Positions 7,889 to 14,866 of a stretch of 22,016 nucleotides of DNA are shown one piece after another. The position numbers and the translations under genes are program-made. The notes beneath the pieces were generated by a model. It was not told the DNA's origin. It ran no database searches and worked only from the letters and a program-made list of their open reading frames with translations. Source of the stretch: JBBRCX01 sp038204465 (lineage in GTDB: Bacteria > Planctomycetota > Phycisphaerae > Tepidisphaerales > Tepidisphaeraceae); contig JBBRCX010000076.1 in NCBI GenBank assembly GCA_038204465.1, forward strand, positions 1-22,016, written 5' to 3'. Position 1 is the first letter of the stretch, and each line of letters starts with the position of its first letter.

Positions 7889-9934
7889 ATGCGATTTCCC
7901 CTCAGGCTCCCCGCTCAACATCGCGGCTACAAGTGGCTGGCAGCGGCCACGATCGCGTCGCTCGCGTTTCTTTTCGCGCTCGTGCTGCACCGCGCGCCGC
8001 GGGTGTCGATCGCGATTGGCCGCCTGGACGAGGTCCTTTACGACAGCTTTTACCGCCTGCGCAAGCCGGTGGATCGCCAGGCCGGGCCGGTGGTGATCGT
8101 TGCCGTCGATGACAAGAGTCTGCGCGCGATCGACCAGGGGTATGTCAACGGCAACGCGTACGGCTGGCCCTGGCCGCGCGACTTCTGGGGCGAGATCGTC
8201 ACTTACCTCAACGCGTGCGGAGCGCGCGCCGTCGCCTTCGACGTGCTCTTCAGCGAGCGGACGGTTTACTCGCGCGATGGGGACGACGACGTGTTCGCAG
8301 AGAAGATCGACGCGGTCAAAGTTCCGGTAGTCTTCGCGACGGTTGTGACAGAGCCACAGAAGCCCGGGCCGTTCGTGCCTCCCGTGCGCAAGCCGATCCT
8401 GTCCGCGGCCAACATCGATGAAGATGAAGAGGTCATCCGGATCTACAACGCGAGCGTGCGCGGCGTTGACAGCATCGCATCCTCCACCGTCGCGGCGTAC
8501 ACCCGCCAACCGTTTTCGCCTTCGTCGCCGCAGTTCCGGCTGCACTATTACGGCCCGCACCAGGCGAAGGACGGCCGGCGCACGTTCAATTATTACTCAG
8601 CCGCCAACGTGATCGGCGCCGCGCTGAAAAGGCCCGACACCGGCGTTCGGCCGGAGATGTTCCGCGACAAGATCGTGCTGATCGGCGCGATCAGCGCCGG
8701 CACTTACGACGTGAAGGCGTCGCCGCTCTCGCCTCAGTGTCCCGGCGTGGAGATCCAGGCGACCGCGATCGAGAACTTGTTGAATGGGCACTTCGTGCAC
8801 CTCATCCCTCCCGCGAGCGAAGGCGCATTTGGACTGATGGTGTGCGTGCTCGCGGCCGGCGGTGTGATCCGGCCCCGGCAGGTTTCGATCAAGCTTCTCG
8901 CGGCAATTCTCGCGGTGCTGGTGCTCTTCGGCGTCGCGATCGGAATGTTTACCGGGAGAACGATCCACTGGCTCCCGATGGCGACGCCCCTTCTCGGGCT
9001 GATCCTCTCGATCGTCGGCGCCTTCGCCTACAGCTACCTGACCGAAGACCGTCAGCGCCGGCTCATCTTCCGGGCGCTGTCGCAAGCGGTGTCACCGGAG
9101 ATGGCCGCCGAAATCGGGCGCAACCCGGCGGTCCTCAAGCTTGGCGGCGAGCGGCGCGAGATGACGGTGATGTTCACCGACGTCGCTGGCTTCACCGATC
9201 TGTCGGAGATGATGGAGGTGGAGAACCTCACGGCGCTGATGAACTACTACCTGGAGGAGATGTCGTCGATCGTGCTCGACGCCAAGGGATACGTCGACAA
9301 ATACATCGGCGACTCGATCATGAGCTTCTGGAATGCTCCGCTGAACCAGCCTGACCACGCGCTGCGCGCCTGCCGGGCGGCGCTGCGCATCCAGCGGCGC
9401 GAGCAGGCGATGCAAGCGGAATTGCGCAAGCTCGGTGCGAAAAATCTGCTGACGCGGATCGGAATCAACAGCGGGCCGATGGCCATTGGCAACATGGGAT
9501 CCAGCCTGAAGTTTGCCTACACCGTGCTGGGCGACTCGGTGAACCTCGCCAGCCGCCTCGAGGGCGCGAACAAGCTGTACGGCTCGCAGATCCTCCTCGC
9601 GCACAGCACGGCCGAGCTCGTGAGGGATGCTTTCGTGGTTCGCCAACTCGACATGCTGCGCGTGAAGGGAAAGAACAAGCCGATGGCGGTGTACGAGCTG
9701 ATGGAGGAAGGCACGGCTGACGCCGCGCTGCAGGGCCGGGTGAAAGGGTACGAGGCGGCGCTTGGCTTCTATCGCACCCAGCGATGGGGCGACGCCGAGG
9801 CGCTTCTCAAGGATGTGCTGAAAGAATTTCCGCATGATGCCCCGGTCGCCGCGCTGGCGGCCCGCATCGCGCACCTTCGCGAGGATCCGCCCCCGGCCGA
9901 TTGGGACGGCGTCTACGTCGCCAAGAGCAAATGA
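7889..9934 (+). CDS. Membrane adenylate cyclase (class III) with CHASE2 sensor domain
   Basis: A 681-residue receptor cyclase that should make cAMP in response to an extracytoplasmic signal. Layout: one N-terminal membrane helix (about 15-33), a CHASE2 domain outside the membrane (about 40-305, with VVIVAVDDKSL, WPWPRDFWGEIV and ARAVAFDVLF), three further helices (about 311-326, 333-354, 360-383), then a class III cyclase domain (about 415-608). Metal-binding aspartates D431 (FTDVAGF) and D475 (KYIGDSIM) are present; K471 and D549 (VLGDSVNLASRL) are the adenine-selecting pair, and N552/R556 are the transition-state residues, so ATP rather than GTP is predicted. A short C-terminal TPR-like helical stretch follows (about 618-665). 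The start ATG has only a weak ribosome site; other upstream ATGs are out of frame. It begins 48 bp after the DUF4838 gene and may be read through from it. The stimulus is unknown. Confidence 0.92.
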   Translation: MRFPLRLPAQHRGYKWLAAATIASLAFLFALVLHRAPRVSIAIGRLDEVLYDSFYRLRKPVDRQAGPVVIVAVDDKSLRAIDQGYVNGNAYGWPWPRDFWGEIVTYLNACGARAVAFDVLFSERTVYSRDGDDDVFAEKIDAVKVPVVFATVVTEPQKPGPFVPPVRKPILSAANIDEDEEVIRIYNASVRGVDSIASSTVAAYTRQPFSPSSPQFRLHYYGPHQAKDGRRTFNYYSAANVIGAALKRPDTGVRPEMFRDKIVLIGAISAGTYDVKASPLSPQCPGVEIQATAIENLLNGHFVHLIPPASEGAFGLMVCVLAAGGVIRPRQVSIKLLAAILAVLVLFGVAIGMFTGRTIHWLPMATPLLGLILSIVGAFAYSYLTEDRQRRLIFRALSQAVSPEMAAEIGRNPAVLKLGGERREMTVMFTDVAGFTDLSEMMEVENLTALMNYYLEEMSSIVLDAKGYVDKYIGDSIMSFWNAPLNQPDHALRACRAALRIQRREQAMQAELRKLGAKNLLTRIGINSGPMAIGNMGSSLKFAYTVLGDSVNLASRLEGANKLYGSQILLAHSTAELVRDAFVVRQLDMLRVKGKNKPMAVYELMEEGTADAALQGRVKGYEAALGFYRTQRWGDAEALLKDVLKEFPHDAPVAALAARIAHLREDPPPADWDGVYVAKSK

Positions 9935-9975
9935 TCCCGCGAGAGCCGCCGCCCAAGGGGTACAAGCCCTCATCG

Positions 9976-10296
9976 CTAGCACGAAGACGCGGCGAGAAGG
10001 CTGAGGCGGCTGATGGTGTCCGCGCCGCTGCTGCACTCGTAGCGCAGGATGCGGCCATTGGGATAGGTCATGCTGGTGAGCCGGCTGTTGTTGGCGCCGG
10101 AGCCTTCGACGTAGGCATATTGGACCTTGGGCGTTGTGGCGGTGTCAACGGCGCCGCTGTGCGCTTGGTATTGCGCAGTCATCTGTCCGAAACCGTTGAA
10201 GTCGCGCTGGACCTCATTCACCGGCGTGCTGCTGGTGGCGCTGGCATAGCTGCTGAACTTGAAGGGCCGGCCCGCGGTGTCGTAGGCGCTCTGCAA
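9976..10296 (-). pseudogene. RHS/YD-repeat protein fragment
   Basis: About 106 codons on the reverse strand read as RHS repeat sequence: SAYDTAGRPFKFSSY, VQRDFNGFGQMTAQYQ, then SRLTSMTYPNGRILRYE and GADTISRLSLLA. The phrase order is that of the YD-repeat shell of RHS proteins, which are normally over 1000 residues long. Here the frame has only a TTG as possible start, no ribosome site, and stops just after SLLA where intact homologues continue. Both ends are lost, so this is a relic and not a functional gene. It lies convergent to the cyclase gene. Confidence 0.7.
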
Positions 10297-10388
10297 CTAT
10301 GACGGGCATTGAATGCCGTCAAGAATTGGACCTGTCCCGGTTGATTCGTCCGGCGCGCATTTTCTTTGGCTCGGGTAGATCATGAGGG

Positions 10389-10542
10389 ATGCTCACGTGC
10401 AAGTCGACACGGATGGTGATGCGCGCCGCCTTTCACCTGGCGAAGCAATCGCTGCCCGATTTACTCCAGCGACTTTGGCCGCCACGACTTTACGCTCCCG
10501 CAGTTGCGAGCGTTTTTGAAGAAACGAGGAACCACGGGTTGA
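10389..10542 (+). pseudogene. Transposase N-terminal remnant with frameshift
   Basis: From the ATG at 10389 the frame reads a peptide with RMVMRAAFHLAKQSLPD. At about 10461 the frame must shift by +1 (one extra base) to continue as YSSDFGRHDFTLPQLRAFL, then KKRGTTG and a stop at 10540. Joined, this resembles the N-terminus of a transposase family whose members start with a helix plus a Y-S-x-x-F-x-R-x-x-F-T-x-P-Q-L block followed by an FLK-x-DYRG-like block. About 300 downstream residues and the catalytic DDE region are missing. The family match is from memory and cannot be tested here. Confidence 0.45.
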
Positions 10543-10920
10543 TTTCTAATAGGAAGAATGTAGAATGAAGGATGGTGATCCTGGCATGGCGGGACGCTCT
10601 TTGACAAGTGAAGCGATGAAGCTCGCCTGGACTAAAAGTGCGGGGCGCCGGCGGGTTTGAAACCTGCCCCCTGTGGGAATGGGCGCGGGCGCAAGAGGGC
10701 GTGCTGTCCGCGAGAGTCCTGCGAAGGCCCACCGGACCACCAGGCCACCAGAGCCCTCAAAAGCCCACCAAAGCCCACCATGGGCCGTTTGGGCTGGCGG
10801 CGAAGGGCGTGAGGCGGCGCGGGGCGACTTCTTGATCGGCTCCATCCGAAACGGCTACGGGCGGGGTTCAGATTAGCTGGGTGGCGTGGAGGAAACCGGG
10901 GATGAGGTCGGGTTTTACAT
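10543..10920. other. Gene-poor stretch between transposase remnant and rpsP promoter
   Basis: No supported gene is present. The stretch contains a 19-bp palindrome at 10650-10668, a decamer AAGCCCACCA repeated back to back at 10761-10780, a small hairpin GCCCA-cca-TGGGC at 10773-10785, and CCACC-rich sequence around them. It looks like degraded repeat-derived DNA next to the remnants upstream. Confidence 0.4.
10650..10668. repeat. Palindromic element, REP-like
   Basis: GGCGGGTTT and AAACCTGCC flank a single G. All nine positions can pair, with one G-U. Its size and intergenic location fit a dispersed palindromic repeat; copy number in the genome cannot be seen from this window. Confidence 0.4.
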
Positions 10921-10924
10921 AGGC

Positions 10925-10952
10925 TTGTATCACGTTGGCAAATCGATATACT
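10925..10952 (+). promoter_or_regulatory. Probable sigma-70-type promoter of rpsP
   Basis: TTGTAT at 10925-10930 and TATACT at 10947-10952 are separated by 16 nt, about 38 nt before the rpsP ATG. The -10 box matches the consensus at five of six positions; the -35 box matches only in its TTG. Position in front of a ribosomal protein gene supports it. Confidence 0.45.
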
Positions 10953-10989
10953 TTCCGATTCGACTGAATTGGGACCGACGGAGACCGAA

Positions 10990-11421
10990 ATGTCTGTGAA
11001 GCTGAGACTGAAGCGCATGGGCCGGACCAACCGGGCGTTTTACCGGTTGAACGCGATTGATTCGCGCTCGGCGCGGGATGGGCGCGTGATCGAGCAGTTG
11101 GGGTTTTACGACCCGCTCGAGAAGGACCAGCAGAAGCAATTTGTCGTGAAGCTGGATCGCTGCCGTCATTGGCTCGACGTGGGGGCGATCCCGTCGGGCA
11201 CGGTATCCTCGTTATTGAAGAAGAGCGGGGTCGAACACAAGATGTTGCGTCTCCCCAGGCCGGGCAAGCCGAAGGCGGCCGCCCCCGCGCCGGGGGAGGC
11301 GAAGCAAGGCGCGAAGGCCGAAGCAGCGCCCGCCGCTGTGAAGACGGAGGCAGCGCCGGCCGCGGTGAAGCCGGAAGCGGCGCCGGCCGGAGCAAAGCCG
11401 GAAGCGGCGCCGACCGCTTAA
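10990..11421 (+). CDS. rpsP: 30S ribosomal protein S16 with extended C-terminal tail
   Basis: S16 binds 16S rRNA and is needed for assembly of the small subunit. The start MSVKLRLKRMGRTNRAFYRL at 10990 follows GGAG at a spacing of 6 nt, and family homology begins at residue 2; an in-frame ATG 21 nt upstream is less likely. Residues 1-85 are the conserved S16 fold (RDGRVIEQLGFYDPLE, GAIPSGTVSSLLKK). Most bacterial S16 proteins end near 80-90 residues; this one has 143. The extra ~55 residues are Ala, Lys, Pro and Glu only in character and include a four-unit nonapeptide repeat. The gene heads the rpsP-trmD-rplS cluster, but an intrinsic terminator follows it. Confidence 0.97.
   Translation: MSVKLRLKRMGRTNRAFYRLNAIDSRSARDGRVIEQLGFYDPLEKDQQKQFVVKLDRCRHWLDVGAIPSGTVSSLLKKSGVEHKMLRLPRPGKPKAAAPAPGEAKQGAKAEAAPAAVKTEAAPAAVKPEAAPAGAKPEAAPTA
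11314..11418 (+). repeat. 27-bp in-frame tandem repeat in the rpsP tail
   Basis: Four units encode KAEAAPAAV, KTEAAPAAV, KPEAAPAGA and KPEAAPTA: three of 27 bp and a last one of 24 bp. They make up most of the S16 C-terminal extension. The DNA copies differ at several third positions, so this is not a very recent expansion. Confidence 0.85.
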
Positions 11422-11436
11422 AGCTGAAAGCATTCG

Positions 11437-11465
11437 ACCGCCGGTCCAGTGGCCGGCGGTTTTTT
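11437..11465 (+). terminator. Intrinsic terminator between rpsP and trmD
   Basis: ACCGCCGG (11437-11444) pairs perfectly with CCGGCGGT (11453-11460) across an 8-nt loop, followed at once by a run of T to 11465. It begins 16 nt after the rpsP stop and lies 49 nt before the trmD start, so it should at least reduce read-through into trmD. Confidence 0.8.
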
Positions 11466-11513
11466 ACGTTTTGGGGTCGCAGGATCAGCACCAGCAAATG
11501 CCGCCGGTCGAGT

Positions 11514-12218
11514 ATGCCGTTGCGAGTTGACATCCTGACCCTTTTCCCCGAGATGTTTGGACCGCTGCTCGGGACGAGCATCCCGAAGCGGGCGGCGGAG
11601 AAGGGGTTGGTCGAGTATCACCTGAGCAACATCCGCGATTTCGCGACGGATGGGCACAAGTCGGTGGACGACAAGCCGTTCGGCGGCGGCCCGGGAATGG
11701 TCATGATGTGCCCGACGGTGTTCGACGCCGTCGAGGCCGCCGAGAAACAAGATCCGCGGCCCGCGACGCGGATCCTGTTAAGTCCGCAGGGCCGGCGGTT
11801 CGATCAGAGCGTGGCGGCGGATTTTGCGACCCGGCAGCGGTTGCTGCTGATCGCGGGGCACTACGAGGGCTTCGACGAGCGAATCGTCGAGGGCCTGAAG
11901 CCGATGGAACTGAGCATCGGCGACTACGTTCTGAGCGGCGGCGAGTTGGCTGCCATGGTGGTGATCGACGCGGTGGTGCGCCTGCTGAGCGGTGCGCTGG
12001 GAGCGGAAGACGGCGCCGCCGACGAGACGTTTGCCGATGGACTTCTGGAACACCCGCAGTACACGCGACCGCGCGAGTTTCGCGGAATGAGCGTTCCGGA
12101 CGTGCTGCTGGGCGGCAACCACAAGTCGATCGCGGCCTGGAGATTGCAGCAGAAGAAACAGCGCACCGAGGCGCGCCGGGCCGACTTGTGGCAGGCGCAC
12201 CTGAAGCGCAATTCGTAA
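11514..12218 (+). CDS. trmD: tRNA (guanine37-N1)-methyltransferase
   Basis: TrmD uses S-adenosylmethionine to methylate G37 next to the anticodon in tRNAs reading CNN codons, which prevents frameshifting. The 234-residue protein starts at ATG 11514 (MPLRVDILTLFPEMF), where homology begins; the frame is open far upstream through rpsP but that part is not family sequence. The SPOUT deep-knot motifs are complete: KPFGGGPGMVM (54-64), LLIAGHYEGFDERIVE (111-126), SIGDYVLSGGELAAMVVIDAVVRL (134-158) and EHPQYTRPREFRGMSVPDVLLGGNH (179-203). R156 and D170 match the residues essential for catalysis in the family. The Shine-Dalgarno is poor. An intrinsic terminator separates it from rpsP, while rplS follows by 48 bp. 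RimM, the usual gene between rpsP and trmD, is absent here. Confidence 0.97.
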   Translation: MPLRVDILTLFPEMFGPLLGTSIPKRAAEKGLVEYHLSNIRDFATDGHKSVDDKPFGGGPGMVMMCPTVFDAVEAAEKQDPRPATRILLSPQGRRFDQSVAADFATRQRLLLIAGHYEGFDERIVEGLKPMELSIGDYVLSGGELAAMVVIDAVVRLLSGALGAEDGAADETFADGLLEHPQYTRPREFRGMSVPDVLLGGNHKSIAAWRLQQKKQRTEARRADLWQAHLKRNS

Positions 12219-12266
12219 GCGAACCACTCAGCCGCAGGTTGTATGCAGCGGCGATCGGAGACAGCC

Positions 12267-12728
12267 ATGGCCAACCGCATCGTGGAAAACATCGAGCAGA
12301 ATTACCTGAAGAAAGAAAACATCCCGCAGTTCGACATCGGCGATACGGTTGACGTGGCGACGCGCATCATCGAAGGCGACAAGGAGCGCATCCAGGTCTT
12401 CACCGGCACGGTGATCATGCGCCGGGGCCGCGGGATCAACGAGACGTTTACCGTGCGGCGGATCGTGAACAACGAAGGCGTGGAGCGCATCTTTCCCTTG
12501 CATTCGCCATTCATTTCGCGGGTGACGGTGAAGCGAAGCGGCGAATCGCGCCGGGCGAAGCTCTTCTATCTTCGCGACCGTGTGGGCAAGGCGGTGCGGC
12601 TCACCGAGAAGCGCAAGGCCAAGCGCGACGATGCCCAGGGCGAGGCCGCCCCGGAAAAACCCGCCGGGGCGAAATCCGCCGCGGCGAAGAAGTCCGAAGC
12701 CGCCGAGCTCGCGGCGACCGCCACGTAG
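12267..12728 (+). CDS. rplS: 50S ribosomal protein L19 with extended C-terminal tail
   Basis: L19 sits at the interface of the two ribosomal subunits. The start MANRIVENIEQNYLK at 12267 has GGAG with 6-nt spacing; the in-frame ATG at 12243 has no such site. Residues ~1-118 are the conserved L19 fold (FDIGDTVDVATRIIEGDKERIQVF, GINETFTVRRIVNNEGVER, RAKLFYLRDRVGKAVRLTEKR; together spanning about residues 22-117). The remaining ~35 residues are Ala, Lys, Glu and Pro rich, an extension beyond the usual ~115-120 residues. This mirrors the tail on S16 in the same cluster. A T-run at about 12773-12779 follows the gene but I see no convincing hairpin before it. Confidence 0.97.
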   Translation: MANRIVENIEQNYLKKENIPQFDIGDTVDVATRIIEGDKERIQVFTGTVIMRRGRGINETFTVRRIVNNEGVERIFPLHSPFISRVTVKRSGESRRAKLFYLRDRVGKAVRLTEKRKAKRDDAQGEAAPEKPAGAKSAAAKKSEAAELAATAT

Positions 12729-12858
12729 CGTCTGCCTCCCGGCCTCGTCATCGCTTCTGCCTCGCAGCCTCGTTTTTTTCGCGCCGCTTCTTATCGGGCG
12801 TCGCGTCCCATCACCGATTTTGCATCGAGCGCCCGTGGCGGGATATCTTTCGCTGTCG

Positions 12859-13257
12859 ATGTGGTCGTTCCTCCAGCGTTTCATCAGGTCTGAGCCGCAG
12901 CGCGATGCGCTGGGCGAGCGCGGCGAAAACCTCGCGGCGCGGCACCTGCGCAACCTCGGCTACAAGATCATCACCCGCAACTTCCGCTGCAATCTCGGGG
13001 AGATCGACATTGTCGCGCGCGATGGGAAGACGCTGGTGTTCGCGGAGGTCAAGACGCGCGAGCTGGACGACCCGACGCCGGAGGACCAGGTGAACGCTTT
13101 CAAGCGGCACCAGCTGACGAAGGCGGCGAAGTTTTATCTGAGCCGGTATGGCGTTCCGCAGCCGCCGGCGCGGTTCGACGTGGTTGCGGTGGTGTGGCCG
13201 AACAACAGTGCGCCGCAGATTCGTCACACGCCGCACGCGTTTGAAGCGACGTTTTGA
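12859..13257 (+). CDS. yraN: YraN-family (UPF0102) nuclease-like protein
   Basis: A 132-residue protein of the UPF0102 family, which adopts a PD-(D/E)xK nuclease fold similar to Holliday-junction resolvases; its physiological role is not settled. The start MWSFLQRFIRSEPQRDALGE at 12859 is chosen because homology (RGENLAARHLRNLGYKIITRN at about 21-41) begins soon after and the upstream open frame is Pro/Arg-rich shadow sequence; no good ribosome site is seen. Active-site residues are intact: E23 (GENLAARHL), E48 and D50 (LGEIDIVARDG), E63 and K65 (FAEVKTR). It sits 130 bp after rplS, a common placement for yraN near the trmD-rplS cluster. REP-like palindromes follow. Confidence 0.88.
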   Translation: MWSFLQRFIRSEPQRDALGERGENLAARHLRNLGYKIITRNFRCNLGEIDIVARDGKTLVFAEVKTRELDDPTPEDQVNAFKRHQLTKAAKFYLSRYGVPQPPARFDVVAVVWPNNSAPQIRHTPHAFEATF

Positions 13258-13292
13258 AAACGATTTGTTTCCAGTGGTGAGGCTCGATCGTG

Positions 13293-13313
13293 GCACGGGC
13301 GTCCCGCCCGTGC
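13293..13313. repeat. REP-like palindrome, copy 1
   Basis: GCACGGGC, then GTCCC, then GCCCGTGC: perfect 8-bp arms with a 5-nt loop, 35 bp after the yraN stop. Copy 2 at 13369 is the same element in the opposite orientation, its loop being the reverse complement GGGAC. Confidence 0.75.
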
Positions 13314-13368
13314 GCGCGGGAACAGTCGTAGACTCCACCTGAGCAACTCGAGTCGAAGAAAGTGCTCG

Positions 13369-13389
13369 GCACGGGCGGGACGCCCGTGC
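13369..13389. repeat. REP-like palindrome, copy 2 (inverted)
   Basis: GCACGGGC, then GGGAC, then GCCCGTGC. It is the reverse complement of copy 1, so the pair forms an inverted repeat around 55 bp. It lies 26 bp before the tatD ATG; an upstream GTG start would translate the palindrome as GTGGTPV, which is a known false N-terminus pattern. Confidence 0.75.
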
Positions 13390-13415
13390 TACGCTGCGCG
13401 CTGTATCATTCGCTG

Positions 13416-14177
13416 ATGATCGACACGCATTGCCATCTCAGCGACCCGCGGCTGTATGAGCAGCTCGACGGAGTGCTGCGCCGTTGTGAGGCGGCGGGCG
13501 TGCGGCGGATGATCACGATTGGGACGACGCTGGACGATGCCCAGCGGGCGGTTGCGTTGTGTCACCAACACCCGAATGTCCGCTGCGCGATCGGCGTGCA
13601 TCCCAATCACTCGGCCGATGCCGAAGCAGGTGATATCGAACGGCTGGGCGATCTGCAAACCGATGCATCTGTGGCGGCGCTTGGCGAGATGGGGCTCGAC
13701 TATCACCACGCCTTCGCCTCGCGGCAGCGGCAGCTGCAATTCTTCGAGCCGCAGCTGCAGCTTGCGACGCAACTGGGCCGGCCGGTGGTGATTCATTGCC
13801 GCGAGGCGAACGATGACTGCCTGTCGGTGATGAAGGCTTTCGCGCTGGTCCGCGCCGTCTTCCACTGCTTCACCGGGGATTCAGCCGAGGCGCGCAAGAT
13901 TCTCGACGCGGGTTACTGGCTGGGTTTCACCGGGGCGTTGACGTTCAAGAAGTCGGACGCGATCCGCGAGGCGGCTGCGCTGACGCCCTCGGACCGGCTG
14001 CTGGTCGAGACGGATTCGCCCTACCTGACGCCGGAACCGATGCGAAAGCAGAAGACCAACGAGCCGGCCCTGGTGGTTCACGTGGTGGAGGTGATGGCGA
14101 AGGTGAGGGGCGTGAATGTTGAAGAGATTGACAGAATAACAACGGCTAACGCGTTGAGGTTCTTTGAGTGGGAGTGA
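13416..14177 (+). CDS. tatD: TatD-family metal-dependent DNase/hydrolase
   Basis: A 253-residue TIM-barrel metal hydrolase of the TatD/YcfH type; characterised members are 3'-5' exonucleases or D-aminoacyl-tRNA-type hydrolases, so the exact substrate is uncertain. The start MIDTHCHLSDPRL at 13416 is where all family members begin; the frame is open 54 nt further up to a GTG, but that part is translated from a palindromic repeat. Metal ligands are all present: H5 and H7 (THCHL), E91 (LGEMGLDYH), H127 (VVIHCRE), H150 (VFHCFTGD) and D200 (VETDSPYL). No strong ribosome site is visible. It closes the housekeeping cluster that begins with rpsP, though the repeat pair before it may separate its expression. 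Confidence 0.93.
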   Translation: MIDTHCHLSDPRLYEQLDGVLRRCEAAGVRRMITIGTTLDDAQRAVALCHQHPNVRCAIGVHPNHSADAEAGDIERLGDLQTDASVAALGEMGLDYHHAFASRQRQLQFFEPQLQLATQLGRPVVIHCREANDDCLSVMKAFALVRAVFHCFTGDSAEARKILDAGYWLGFTGALTFKKSDAIREAAALTPSDRLLVETDSPYLTPEPMRKQKTNEPALVVHVVEVMAKVRGVNVEEIDRITTANALRFFEWE

Positions 14178-14232
14178 CGGCTGGGCGGGCCGGCGGCTTG
14201 CCACGCGAGAAGAGGATCGCTTCGCTCTGGCT

Positions 14233-14251
14233 CACGGGCGGGACGCTCGTG
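14233..14251. repeat. REP-like palindrome, degenerate copy 3
   Basis: CACGGGC, then GGGAC, then GCTCGTG. It has the same design and loop as copy 2, with one position changed so that a G-U pair replaces G-C. It lies 55 bp after the tatD stop. Confidence 0.6.
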
Positions 14252-14359
14252 GAGTGGATCCCGCTGACCAGCCCGATACCGGATGTGATTTGACCCATAG
14301 CGTCGCTCGGGAGGTATCAGTGGCGGGATCCGACGCTCGCGCGATCCGGCGCCCAGCGT

Positions 14360-14563
14360 TCAATCGTCCGGTTGCTTCCCGCCGTCCAGATTCCGCCGCG
14401 CGATCCATCGCCCGCTCGCGGCAGCGCTGCCGGCGAGGTCGCGGGCGATTCGGTCCAGGGCGGGCGCGATGAGGAAGCGGTCGAAGGCCCACAACTGCAC
14501 GAACCGCCGGCTGGCCCGGCGCACCGCCCGCAATCGTTCTGCCACCGCCGCCAGATTGCGCAT
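14360..14563 (-). CDS. Small hypothetical protein, 67 residues
   Basis: A reverse-strand frame starting MRNLAAVAERLRAVRRASRR at 14563. It is supported by an unusually good Shine-Dalgarno (AGAGGGAAG, ending about 2 nt before the ATG) and by a helix-forming, Leu/Ala/Arg-rich composition (VQLWAFDRFLIAPALDRIARDLAG). It has no recognised domain, no signal peptide and no transmembrane segment. It stands alone between tatD and the PL22 gene, antisense to both, with no terminator seen. It could be a real small basic protein or a chance frame in GC-rich DNA; the ribosome site is the main argument in favour. Confidence 0.35.
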   Translation of the reverse strand: MRNLAAVAERLRAVRRASRRFVQLWAFDRFLIAPALDRIARDLAGSAAASGRWIARRNLDGGKQPDD

Positions 14564-14866
14564 CGCTTCCCTCTGCTGTCCCGCAACATGATTATCGGAA
14601 CCTGGACGCACCGTGCGTGAGCGTAATCCCGCTTTGCGGCCGCAGACTTATCCCCCATTACGGTGCCTAGCGACAAAGCGCGCCGGAAACGTGGTACACG
14701 CCACGCTCCTTGGTCCGCCTGCAAGCTTGGGTTGCGCGGTGGACGTAATCGAGGAAGGACGAGTCGCCTTGATGAAAACACATCGTTGCATCTCGAAGAA
14801 AACGGCAATTTAAGCGGAACTTTACCTCCGACGATGGAGCGGACCCGGCAGAAATTTTCGCTTTGA
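14564..14866. other. Intergenic stretch without recognised features
   Basis: Several short frames cross these 303 bp but none has family similarity or a good ribosome site. It should contain the promoter for the small reverse-strand frame if that is a gene; I could not identify one. No RNA gene is recognised. Confidence 0.4.

Noticed and set aside
10301..10345. Bulged hairpin at 10301-10320 followed by AATTGGACCTGTCCC, a phrase that resembles sequences seen at mobile-element ends
   Set aside because: Only one copy in the window, no partner inverted repeat and no target duplication; too weak to call an element end.
10565..10660. 31-codon frame starting MKDGDPGMAGRSL after AGGAAG
   Set aside because: The spacing is acceptable, but the frame is short, runs into the 10650 palindrome and matches no family I know.
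10543..10989. A structured RNA gene (SRP RNA, 6S, tmRNA or RNase P) before rpsP
   Set aside because: None of the conserved core sequences of these RNAs could be found on either strand.
12729..12790. T-run after rplS as a terminator
   Set aside because: No stem of useful length precedes the T-run; repeated GCCTC motifs are direct and not inverted.
13362..13415. Longer TatD start at GTG 13362
   Set aside because: The extra 18 residues are translated from a REP-like palindrome; all TatD proteins begin near the metal-binding HxH.
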